Shown here in pieces: positions 25,357 to 33,748 of a stretch of DNA of 64,000 bases. The stretch comes from GWC2-45-44 sp041661665. Its GTDB lineage: Bacteria; Planctomycetota; Phycisphaerae; Sedimentisphaerales; UBA12454. The stretch spans positions 1 to 64,000 of the forward strand of contig JBAZTW010000002.1 of assembly GCA_041661665.1 (NCBI GenBank), in the 5' to 3' direction. Positions within the stretch are counted from its first letter, which is position 1; every line of letters starts with the position of its first letter. The position numbers and the translations under genes were made by a program. The notes under the pieces are model-generated. The model did not search any database. It was not told where the DNA came from and was given only the letters and a program-made list of their open reading frames with translations.

Positions 25357-27165
25357 ATGAAAGTATCGCTGGTATTTCCAGGCATTACGGATGTGGGATT
25401 CAATTCTTTTGGTGATGGTATTGATGGGTCATGGCATAGTCATGGCCTTATGACTTTGAGCGCTTGTTTGAAGTCCCAGGAGTTTGCTGAATCTGTCGGA
25501 GCTAAATTCACCAAACACGATGTCTCCCTTATTGACTTACGCCGCCTTAGCGGATGGGATGACTATCGAACGCGCCTCATACAAGAGCGTCCTGATATGA
25601 TATGTATAACTATGATGAGTTGCGATTTTAATCCATCAATCGAAGCGGCACATATTGCCAAACAAGTTGTGCCAAAAGCTCGCATTATCGTTGGAGGCGT
25701 TCACCCCTCAATTTGGCCTGATGAAGTCCTGAGACACCCGGAATTCGATACCGTAGTTTTAAAGGAAGGCGAAGCTGCAATAGTTAAATTGGCAGAGATG
25801 GTCGAGCGGGGTGAGAATTTGCCGCATCGCCTCGAAGGCCAAAGTGTTAATCTTGATCAAATGCCTTTTTCCGACCGAACTCTTTTTGGCCCCTACGAAG
25901 TGCCGCTTTCAATGCCGGGCTTCGAAACTCCATTTATGACATTTATCGCAGGGCGGGGATGTATTTATAACTGTAGTTTCTGTCAGCCGGCAGAACGTCA
26001 TGTCTTTGGAAAGAAAGTACGACGCCGTAGTCCGGAACATTTTGTTAAAGAGATAATGTTATGTCAGAAGTTGTATGGTTTTAAAAGCGCATTAATACAT
26101 GATGATTGTCTCATCGAAGATGTTAAATGGATTAAAGATTTTTGCCGTCTGATTAAAGAAAATAGATGCCATTTCTCTTTTGCCTGTCAGGGACGTTCCG
26201 ATATTGTATGCAAACATCCAGAACTTATTGACGAACTAAAATCGGTAGGTTTGCGAGGTATGATAGTCGGTTTTGAATCCGGCTCAGACCGTGTCTTAAA
26301 ATTCATACGCAAAGGAACAACAAGAAAAATCAATATTGAAGCAGGCAGGATTCTCAAGGAAAAGAAAGTCGCTCTCTGGGCGAATTATATGATGGGTCTG
26401 CCCACTGAGACAAGAGAAGAAATGACAGAAACAATTTCGATGCTCAAAGAAATACGCCCTGACCACTATAGCCCCGCAGTTTATACCCCTCATCCAGGCA
26501 GCGACTTGTTTGATTATTGCCTGGAAAACAATCTTTTGTTGAATATGTCGCACGATTCGTTCAGGCGTAATGTTACTGAAATCAAAATCAAAGGTCAGTT
26601 TTGGCCTGAGATACAGTGGGCTGTGGGTGAATCAGTAAAACCAGATGGACAGTGTATCCCGTACACCACAGAGTATATTTCGCATTGGGGAGACTTGGAA
26701 AATCTTTTGTCTCCTCAAAGAACCGAAGCATCTTTCAAGTTTCAGGACGGAATGCCGCTTCAAATAGCTTCTGTTGAAAACCTTGTAAAGGAATCTGCAT
26801 TAGCCGGCTACAAAAGCACTACGACTGACCCTCAAATTATTTTTAACTTTAAAGAGCCTCTTGTTCCGAAAAAATGGGGCTATGTTTTTGTGGATATTGA
26901 ATTATCAGCGTCATCGCGAGGACAATTTGTATGGTGGGCAAATGGATTTAAATTATTTCAGGCAACACGTCATTTTAGAATTCCATACGGACGGCATACC
27001 TTTGTTTTTGACTTGGCAAAACTTAAAACGTATCAAAGCCAGATTGGCAGTAATATTGCTTGGAATGATTATTCTATCGATAGACTTCGGTTTGACCCGG
27101 CAGAAAGCCAGGGGGTAACAGTTATGCTTCATAGGGCGTGGCTTCTTCCAGCACAGACAATATAG
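25357..27165 (+). CDS. B12-binding-domain radical SAM protein with extra C-terminal module (paralogue 2)
   Basis: A 602-residue protein, about 130 residues longer than its paralogues. The N-terminal B12-like domain is followed by the cluster motif CIYNCSFC (Cys202, Cys206, Cys209) and the shared GFESGSDRVLKFIRKGTTR and YTPHPGSDLF segments. Residues 491-602 form an additional beta-rich module (DPQIIFNF ... RGQFVWW ... DRLRFDP ... GVTVML). This module also ends the two following glycosyltransferases. The fusion links the radical chemistry to glycan assembly. It starts 8 bp after the read-through end of the methyltransferase gene. The substrate is unknown. Confidence 0.85.
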   Translation: MKVSLVFPGITDVGFNSFGDGIDGSWHSHGLMTLSACLKSQEFAESVGAKFTKHDVSLIDLRRLSGWDDYRTRLIQERPDMICITMMSCDFNPSIEAAHIAKQVVPKARIIVGGVHPSIWPDEVLRHPEFDTVVLKEGEAAIVKLAEMVERGENLPHRLEGQSVNLDQMPFSDRTLFGPYEVPLSMPGFETPFMTFIAGRGCIYNCSFCQPAERHVFGKKVRRRSPEHFVKEIMLCQKLYGFKSALIHDDCLIEDVKWIKDFCRLIKENRCHFSFACQGRSDIVCKHPELIDELKSVGLRGMIVGFESGSDRVLKFIRKGTTRKINIEAGRILKEKKVALWANYMMGLPTETREEMTETISMLKEIRPDHYSPAVYTPHPGSDLFDYCLENNLLLNMSHDSFRRNVTEIKIKGQFWPEIQWAVGESVKPDGQCIPYTTEYISHWGDLENLLSPQRTEASFKFQDGMPLQIASVENLVKESALAGYKSTTTDPQIIFNFKEPLVPKKWGYVFVDIELSASSRGQFVWWANGFKLFQATRHFRIPYGRHTFVFDLAKLKTYQSQIGSNIAWNDYSIDRLRFDPAESQGVTVMLHRAWLLPAQTI

Positions 27166-27178
27166 GCATATATAGCAG

Positions 27179-28888
27179 ATGGATAAAAATAAGTTTAGCG
27201 AATATACCAAACTGATTTTTTCGGGACATTTTTCAAAACTTTATTTAGTGTCTTTGTTTGCGGGATATGTCAAACGAAAAATTATCAGATGGAAGAGAGC
27301 GTTTGAATTCACCTTTATAGTCAAGCCCATTTTTTTTATAGTTCAGATATCTATTTTTGTTATAGCATATTTTAGTGATATTTTTTCGCATATTTTTAAG
27401 GCGAACCAATCGAACAAATATGAATATGTTATTAATAATGGTCATCTGGCGGTAATAATCCCGAATTATAGAGGCGAACCTTTTTTACACAAACTGCTTA
27501 CAAGCCTTGCCAACCAAACATACAAGGATATCGAAATTGTAGTTGTAGATAACGATTCAAAAGATGGTTCAGAGGATATAGTACGCAATTTCCCTAATGT
27601 CCGATGGATCCCAATGGGAAATAACAAAGGATTCGCCGCAGCGGTTAACAGAGGAATAGCCGAAGCCGAGGGAGCAGAATTTTTTGCGTTGCTGAATAAC
27701 GATACTGAAGTTGACCGCGAATGGGCTGAATTTCAGGTTAAAACGCTGCTCTCAAATCCCAATATTGGTGTGGTAGGTGCACGTATATACCAAAAAGGAT
27801 TTGAACGTTTAATCAATATTCACGCTCACATTATAGGTTCGGATATCCGGTGTTATAATTTAGGAGCAGGTCAGCAGGACAAAGGACAGTTTGATGAATT
27901 TGTCCCTGTGTTGGGAGTTAGCGGATGCTCGATGATGATTCGTGCCAAGGCTTTTTATGAGGTTGGAGGATTCGACGAAAGTTTTTTCCTCTGTTATGAA
28001 GATATCGATTTCAGTATGCGTATGTTTTGGCTGGGGTGGGATTGTTATGTTGTCCCAAAAGCTATTTGTTATCATGTATCAAATGCGAGCCTGGAGACAG
28101 GTTCTGCAATGCACATTCGCAACATTCTGTTGAACGATATGTTATGGGTAGTTAAGAATATACCATCTGGGCTTATGCTTAAAAATAATATGCTTTTCCT
28201 GTCTGCGGTATTGCGATCGGAAGAGCTTCGTTTGTTTTTTATTTGGCAGGGATGGAAAATAGTCTTATGGCGTTTGAAAGGTTTGTGTAATGTCGCAAAA
28301 GTGCTGAAAAAAAGGAAACAAATAAATGCAACAAGGAAAAGGTCGCTTGACTCCATTTCCTTGTATATAAAGCCTTTGCAGGAGGTGAATCCTGCTCGTC
28401 TTTATCAGATTGATCAAGCCGAACGTTATCTGATTCCATCTGCTAAAGGTCAGATGATAAAAAACAGACATCGACTTTTTCCTGATAAATTTGATAGAGC
28501 GGAAAATTTTGTTGTCCCAACAGATATATCTTCCGGAGCGTTGACACTTAATAGTGACCCTCAAATTTATTTTACAATCGACAATGATAGACGCAATTTC
28601 AAACGGATTCATATAGATATGACTTCTGATCAGGTCTCATGGGGACAGTTTTTTGTATTTTGCCGTACCAAGACAGGCTTTATTTATTTTTTAAGAAGCA
28701 ATCACTTCCGTGTTTTTGCCGGAAGAAATATCAGTACTTTCGAAATCAACGAACGTTTTTTTTGTGATAATCAAACTTCTATTCGTGATATTTTGGGATT
28801 ATGGCGTCAGGATATGTATCAACTGCGTTTTGACCCATGCGAGGTTTCAGTGGCTAAAATCGCAATTCACTCTCTGGAGATAAGCTGA
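27179..28888 (+). CDS. Family 2 glycosyltransferase with N-terminal membrane segment and C-terminal module
   Basis: A 569-residue protein in three parts. Residues 1-75 contain a hydrophobic helix (KPIFFIVQISIFVIAYF), suggesting membrane attachment. Residues 90-320 form a GT2 (GT-A) domain with VIIPNYRG, VVVDNDSKDGS, ALLNNDTEVD (metal site) and FFLCYEDIDFSMRMFW. Residues 460-569 form the shared module (DPQIYFTI ... WGQFFVF ... YQLRFDP). It lies 13 bp after the radical SAM gene, and its stop overlaps the next gene's start by one base (TGATG). The transferred sugar is unknown; GT2 members with this motif set include rhamnosyltransferases, which fits the nearby dTDP-rhamnose operon. Confidence 0.88.
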   Translation: MDKNKFSEYTKLIFSGHFSKLYLVSLFAGYVKRKIIRWKRAFEFTFIVKPIFFIVQISIFVIAYFSDIFSHIFKANQSNKYEYVINNGHLAVIIPNYRGEPFLHKLLTSLANQTYKDIEIVVVDNDSKDGSEDIVRNFPNVRWIPMGNNKGFAAAVNRGIAEAEGAEFFALLNNDTEVDREWAEFQVKTLLSNPNIGVVGARIYQKGFERLINIHAHIIGSDIRCYNLGAGQQDKGQFDEFVPVLGVSGCSMMIRAKAFYEVGGFDESFFLCYEDIDFSMRMFWLGWDCYVVPKAICYHVSNASLETGSAMHIRNILLNDMLWVVKNIPSGLMLKNNMLFLSAVLRSEELRLFFIWQGWKIVLWRLKGLCNVAKVLKKRKQINATRKRSLDSISLYIKPLQEVNPARLYQIDQAERYLIPSAKGQMIKNRHRLFPDKFDRAENFVVPTDISSGALTLNSDPQIYFTIDNDRRNFKRIHIDMTSDQVSWGQFFVFCRTKTGFIYFLRSNHFRVFAGRNISTFEINERFFCDNQTSIRDILGLWRQDMYQLRFDPCEVSVAKIAIHSLEIS

Positions 28889-30378
28889 TGTTTTCTATCA
28901 TAATATTAAATTACAATGGTATGAAATATATGCCGAAATGCTTAACTTCTATCCGAAGTCAAACTTATAAAAAAGGATATGAAATTATTGTTGTAAATAA
29001 TATGTCCACTGATGGTTCACTGGAATATTTGCGAGCACAAAAAGACGTTAAGCTCATTGAGCCGGGATTTAACACAGGTTTTAGTAAGGGTCAAAATTTA
29101 GGTATCCATATATCAAAAGGTAAATATGTGCTTTGTCTGAATTTTGACTGTTTTCTTGAGCCTGATTTTTTAGAGGTAGCCGCCAAAGTGTTAGATGAAC
29201 GGCCTGATTTAGGTTCGCTGTCAGGTAAACTCAAAAAACTTATTGATTATAAAAAATCAATTTTTTTAGATACCACTGGGATATCTTATCATAGATGTTT
29301 TCCTGCTGACAGAGGAGAATGGAATCCTGATCGAATCTGTTGGAACCAAGGCTGTCAAATATTTGGGCCCTCCGGAGCTGCGGCCATTTATAGGCGGTCA
29401 GCGCTTGAGGACGTGCGTTTCGATGATGAATATTTCGATGAAGATATGTTTATTTATTGCGAAGATATCGATCTTGCATGGCGACTTAATTTGGCTGGAT
29501 GGAATAGCTGGTACGAACCTTCGGCTGTGGCATATCATGAGCGAGGAAGTACGCGAAAAAATTCTTCATCCGAAAAACGTAACTACTATATTAAAGGATT
29601 CCGTAATCGCTTATTGGGTTTATACAAAAATCTGCGTTACAAAGAAGATATCAAACATTATTGGCCGCAGATCGTGTTTCAGGAAATACGTTTTATATTA
29701 TCTTTCGCTCGCGGAGGTCTTTCCTGCTTCTTTATAATGATGTTAGCTGTTTTCAAAGCCTTTTGGAAAATTGCCTCCTGCCCCAAAATGCGAAGAAAAC
29801 GAAAATATATCCAGAATAATATTAAAACCCATAATTTATCACTTGGTTTTGACCAGCCTCTTAAACAAGGTGATGCCCCAACGGTTGCTAATCTTTATGA
29901 TTTGCATGATTATTCGTCAATCGGAAAAACATTATACCAATTCGATATCATTCAACATGTTAATATTATTCCTCGCAAGTCTCCGAATACTCTCGGTGCT
30001 ATTGCGTATGGAACATCTGTAGCGAAAGATCCGCAATTTATCGTTTCCATTCCTAAACATATAAGGCAATACGTCTCTCAGTTTTTGGAATTTGAATTTT
30101 ATTCTTCAGCAGAAATCTGCGGTCAGATTATATGGCTCGATAAATCGGATTTTTGCATTTCCGAACCATTTGCGATCCACGCTGGGCGAAAAAAGTACCT
30201 CATCGATTTGGATGAATTATGCACAAATCCAGGCATTGGCAATCCCTCAACGCGTACTAATCCTGATAGATTGCGAATTGATCCAACCAACAAGAATGGT
30301 GTAGAAATAGGAATCTTCTCTCTTAAAATAATAGAAAAAATAAAAGTGCAGCATGACAAAGCGATATCTCCCACTTAG
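28888..30378 (+). CDS. Family 2 glycosyltransferase with C-terminal module
   Basis: A 496-residue protein. The GT2 domain starts at residue 1 (IIILNYNGMKYMPKCL) and shows VVNNMSTDGS, LNFDCFLEPDF and FIYCEDIDLAWRL. A linking region with a hydrophobic helix follows (about 265-300). Residues 381-496 form the module shared with the two preceding proteins (DPQFIVSI ... CGQIIWL ... DRLRIDP ... GVEIGIF). Translation is coupled to the previous gene by TGATG overlap. It probably adds one sugar of the exported glycan. Confidence 0.88.
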   Translation: MFSIIILNYNGMKYMPKCLTSIRSQTYKKGYEIIVVNNMSTDGSLEYLRAQKDVKLIEPGFNTGFSKGQNLGIHISKGKYVLCLNFDCFLEPDFLEVAAKVLDERPDLGSLSGKLKKLIDYKKSIFLDTTGISYHRCFPADRGEWNPDRICWNQGCQIFGPSGAAAIYRRSALEDVRFDDEYFDEDMFIYCEDIDLAWRLNLAGWNSWYEPSAVAYHERGSTRKNSSSEKRNYYIKGFRNRLLGLYKNLRYKEDIKHYWPQIVFQEIRFILSFARGGLSCFFIMMLAVFKAFWKIASCPKMRRKRKYIQNNIKTHNLSLGFDQPLKQGDAPTVANLYDLHDYSSIGKTLYQFDIIQHVNIIPRKSPNTLGAIAYGTSVAKDPQFIVSIPKHIRQYVSQFLEFEFYSSAEICGQIIWLDKSDFCISEPFAIHAGRKKYLIDLDELCTNPGIGNPSTRTNPDRLRIDPTNKNGVEIGIFSLKIIEKIKVQHDKAISPT

Positions 30379-30452
30379 AAGCAGGCACAATCTGCCGATG
30401 AAGTCGATGAATATAGTTTTGTGCACACAAAAACTTACGAATGACTTAGCTT

Positions 30453-31832
30453 ATGATGGATGTTACTCTTATATACCCCGGTATCACTGAATGTGGTTTT
30501 GATTCACTGAAAGGCAATGAAGGTTCATGGATGAATCATGGCTTGGCGGTAATTTCTGCCGCACTTAAGAGCAAAGGCCATAAAGTAAAACTTATCGACC
30601 TCCGGCGACTTAAAGGATGGGAACATTTCAGCCAGATAGTTGAGGGTAGTGTTGGGGAAATTGTTGGCATAACGATGATGAGCGTTGACTATGACTCTGG
30701 TCTAACAGCTGCAAAGATAATTAAGGAGATTAAGCCGACGACAAAAATTTTTGTCGGAGGCCCACATCCATCTATTTGTCCTGATGAGTTGGAAAATCTG
30801 CAGTGTATTGATTGTGTGGTCAGAGGTGAAGGAGAAATTACTTTTCCTGAATTACTTAATGATTTGGCAAATGCAAAAAGTCTGCCTAAAGTAGTAGAGG
30901 GAATCAGGCTTAATAATCTGGATGAATCTCCTTGGGCAGACCGGGATTTGTTCGAATGTCAGGAAGAACCTTTTGTGCCATTTCTAAAACCTCCATTTGT
31001 CACTTTCATTGCTGGGCGTGGGTGTAAATATAATTGCAATTATTGCCAGCCGGCAGAGAAAATAATGTTCGGCAAAAATGTGCGGCGACGTTCTGTGGAA
31101 AATGTTATCTGTGAATTGAAGTATCTGCGCGATAGATATCATTTCAATTCCTTTATGATTCACGATGACTGTCTTACGGAAGATCGCCAATGGGTAATGG
31201 ACTTTTGCAGGCGTTATAAGGACGAGGGATTTGTCCAGCCATTCGTTGCGCAATCCAGAGCTGATATTATCTGTAAGCATCCGGACATGGTAGAAGTTCT
31301 ATCAAAAGCAGGCCTTAAATTATGCATCATTGGTTTTGAAAGCGGCTCTGACCGTGTTCTTAAATTTCTTCGTAAAGGCTGTACTCGCGCACAAAATCTT
31401 GAAGCAGCATATATTTGCAAAAAATTGGGCATAAGGGTATGGGCGAACTATATGCTTGGGTTGCCTACGGAAACAAAAGAAGAAGCCCTTGAAACACTGT
31501 CAATGCTTAAAGAGATTGAGCCTTATCATTGTTCTCCCGCATTTTATACGCCTCATCCTGGAAGCGACCTCTTTGATATAGGCAGGAAAATGGGTATTCA
31601 TATGATAACTAATCATCGGTCATACCGCAGGAACAGTTACGAGCCTAAAATTAAAGGACCAGATTACGATTTTTTAAAAAACATTCTGTATAAATCTATA
31701 GCAATGCAAAAAGATAATTATTCAGATGTCCCTGTTTCGGTAAAATTAAAAAATAAACTCAGGAAAATCCTAACGCATTTTCCAAAATTATATCAAAGTC
31801 TTCACTTCATAAAACGAAAACTTAAAATCTGA
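30453..31832 (+). CDS. B12-binding-domain radical SAM protein (paralogue 3)
   Basis: A 459-residue protein that closely resembles the first gene of the cluster: GNEGSWMNHGL, DLRRLKGWEHF, RGEGEITFPEL, SPWADRDLF and YHCSPAFYTPHPGSDL are shared. The radical SAM cysteines are in CKYNCNYC (Cys191, Cys195, Cys198). By eye the two are about two-thirds identical, so they arose by duplication and now flank the middle of the cluster. It lacks the C-terminal module of the protein at 25357. An ATG at 30456 is an alternative start. The next gene starts 10 bp after it. Confidence 0.85.
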   Translation: MMDVTLIYPGITECGFDSLKGNEGSWMNHGLAVISAALKSKGHKVKLIDLRRLKGWEHFSQIVEGSVGEIVGITMMSVDYDSGLTAAKIIKEIKPTTKIFVGGPHPSICPDELENLQCIDCVVRGEGEITFPELLNDLANAKSLPKVVEGIRLNNLDESPWADRDLFECQEEPFVPFLKPPFVTFIAGRGCKYNCNYCQPAEKIMFGKNVRRRSVENVICELKYLRDRYHFNSFMIHDDCLTEDRQWVMDFCRRYKDEGFVQPFVAQSRADIICKHPDMVEVLSKAGLKLCIIGFESGSDRVLKFLRKGCTRAQNLEAAYICKKLGIRVWANYMLGLPTETKEEALETLSMLKEIEPYHCSPAFYTPHPGSDLFDIGRKMGIHMITNHRSYRRNSYEPKIKGPDYDFLKNILYKSIAMQKDNYSDVPVSVKLKNKLRKILTHFPKLYQSLHFIKRKLKI

Positions 31833-31842
31833 TTTCCCTATA

Positions 31843-32781
31843 ATGACCCCAAAAATTTCTATAATCATAGCCACCTATAATGGCGGGCGATATCTATCCG
31901 AACAATTAGAATCTATATTTACGCAAAGCTATAAAGATTGGCAGTTGTTCATACGAGATGACGGCTCCTCGGATAATACGTCTGATGTGATAAAAGAATA
32001 TGCGAAAAAGCGCCCAGCCGCAATAAAACTAATAACAGACGCGGATGGCAATATCGGAACTTCGCAAAATTTCTTACGCATTCTTAGCCATACTGATACA
32101 GGCTATGTTATGTTTTGTGATCAGGATGATATATGGCTGCCAGATAAAATAAAAATTACTCTTGATAAAATCAAAGAAACAGAAAAAAAATATGGTATAA
32201 ATACCCCGATATTAATTCACACTGATCTTAAAGTGGTTGACAAAGATTTGAATGTTATCGCCGATTCCTTTTGGAAATATCAGCGATTAAATCCAGAAAA
32301 AGGAAAAACTTTAAATAGGTTGTTAGTGCAAAATGTCATAACCGGGTCTACGGTAATGATGAACAGCGCGTTAAAGGATAAAATAAAAATATTGCCCGAA
32401 CAAATGCTTATGCATGACTGGTGGATAGCTCTTGCAGCTGCCGCGTTTGGTAAGATTGACTATGTGCCGATAGCGACAGCATTATACAGGCAGCATGACA
32501 ATAATATTACTGGTGCCAAAGCATGGGATGTGCATTATGTGCTAAAAACGTTAATGTTCGGTATGAGCAGGATTAAAACTGCTCTGCAAAAAACCCAATT
32601 GCAGGCAAAAGCTTTTTTAGATATATATAAAGACAATATGACAGATGAATATTCAAACTTATTAAAGGTGTATTCAACTCTTGACCGACAAAATTTCTTT
32701 TTAAAAAGATTAAATGTAATAAAATATAGGTTTTTTAAAATAGGTTTGCTGAGAAACCTCGGATTGTTCTGGGCTATATGA
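31843..32781 (+). CDS. Family 2 glycosyltransferase
   Basis: A 312-residue cytoplasmic GT-A glycosyltransferase with KISIIIATYNGGRYLSEQLE at the N-terminus, DDGSSDNT, and the metal-binding FCDQDDIWLPDK. MLMHDWWIALAAA further on is typical of rhamnosyl- or galactosyltransferases of O-antigen and exopolysaccharide clusters. It has no extra module. The linkage made cannot be read from sequence. Confidence 0.9.
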   Translation: MTPKISIIIATYNGGRYLSEQLESIFTQSYKDWQLFIRDDGSSDNTSDVIKEYAKKRPAAIKLITDADGNIGTSQNFLRILSHTDTGYVMFCDQDDIWLPDKIKITLDKIKETEKKYGINTPILIHTDLKVVDKDLNVIADSFWKYQRLNPEKGKTLNRLLVQNVITGSTVMMNSALKDKIKILPEQMLMHDWWIALAAAAFGKIDYVPIATALYRQHDNNITGAKAWDVHYVLKTLMFGMSRIKTALQKTQLQAKAFLDIYKDNMTDEYSNLLKVYSTLDRQNFFLKRLNVIKYRFFKIGLLRNLGLFWAI

Positions 32782-32814
32782 AGAGCCGATTTCTTGAAGA
32801 TTAAAAAAACTTTT

Positions 32815-33636
32815 ATGATGCATTTGACTGTTTCAATAGTAACTTATAAGAATAATATATTACAGCTTCAAAGAGCTGTTAATTGTGTTGCAGAATCGCC
32901 ATGTGTAGAAAAAATATATATTATTGACAATTCACCGTCTAATCAATTAAGGGAAATAACTTTTTTAAGTGAAAAGATAGAATATATTTTTAATAATAAA
33001 AATTTAGGTTATGGTCGGGCGAATAACATTGCCCTGGAAAATTCTATAAAAAATGGCGTTAATTATCATTTAGTCTTAAATCCAGATATATATTTTGAAA
33101 AGGGAGTTATAGAAGAGTTATATGACTTTATGGAGAAAAATCCGGATGTGGGTTTGGTTATGCCAAAGATTTTATATCCAGATGGTTCTCTTCAGTATCT
33201 GTGCAAGCTATTACCCACGCCGTTGGATTTAATACGAAGACGTTTTCTTCCGGGAAACATCTTTTCTAAACAGAATTCTTTTTATGAGTTGCGTTTTGCA
33301 GGTTATAATAAGATAATGGATGTGCCTTATTTGTCAGGCTGCTTTATGTTTATTAGAACAGAGGCTTTAAGACGTGTTGGTTTGTTTGATGAGCAATTTT
33401 TTATGTATTTGGAAGATGCGGATATTAGCAGGAGAATACATAAACATTATAGAACTGTGTATTATCCGAAAGTGTTTGGTTTTCATGAGTACGAAAAAGG
33501 CTCTTATAGAAATAGTAAATTGCTGAAATATCATCTATTCTCTGCTTTTAGATATTTTAACAAATGGGGCTATTTCTTCGACAAAGATCGGCGGGAGATA
33601 AACCAAAAGGTTTTGGAAAAGTTAAACGCCTTATGA
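32815..33636 (+). CDS. Family 2 glycosyltransferase (rhamnosyltransferase-like)
   Basis: About 273 residues of GT-A fold: TVSIVTYKNN, IIDNSPSN, NKNLGYGRANNIAL, LNPDIYFEKG, LSGCFMFIRTEALRRVGLFD and FMYLEDADISRRI, the layout of bacterial rhamnosyltransferase-like GT2 enzymes. The ATG at 32815 is taken; an upstream TTG at 32794 would add seven basic residues, and neither has a good ribosome binding site. It is the last plus-strand gene of the cluster and converges with the rhamnose operon. The region is clearly richer in A and T than the flanking housekeeping genes. Confidence 0.87.
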   Translation: MMHLTVSIVTYKNNILQLQRAVNCVAESPCVEKIYIIDNSPSNQLREITFLSEKIEYIFNNKNLGYGRANNIALENSIKNGVNYHLVLNPDIYFEKGVIEELYDFMEKNPDVGLVMPKILYPDGSLQYLCKLLPTPLDLIRRRFLPGNIFSKQNSFYELRFAGYNKIMDVPYLSGCFMFIRTEALRRVGLFDEQFFMYLEDADISRRIHKHYRTVYYPKVFGFHEYEKGSYRNSKLLKYHLFSAFRYFNKWGYFFDKDRREINQKVLEKLNAL

Positions 33637-33748
33637 AAATACATTTTTATATTTCTGATAAATATATTTTGATAAACATCGATGTCCTCGCAAAGACTAT
33701 TCCGGTTATGTTGCTGAAAAAAAACCGATAGCTGTTGCTGTCCTGCTA

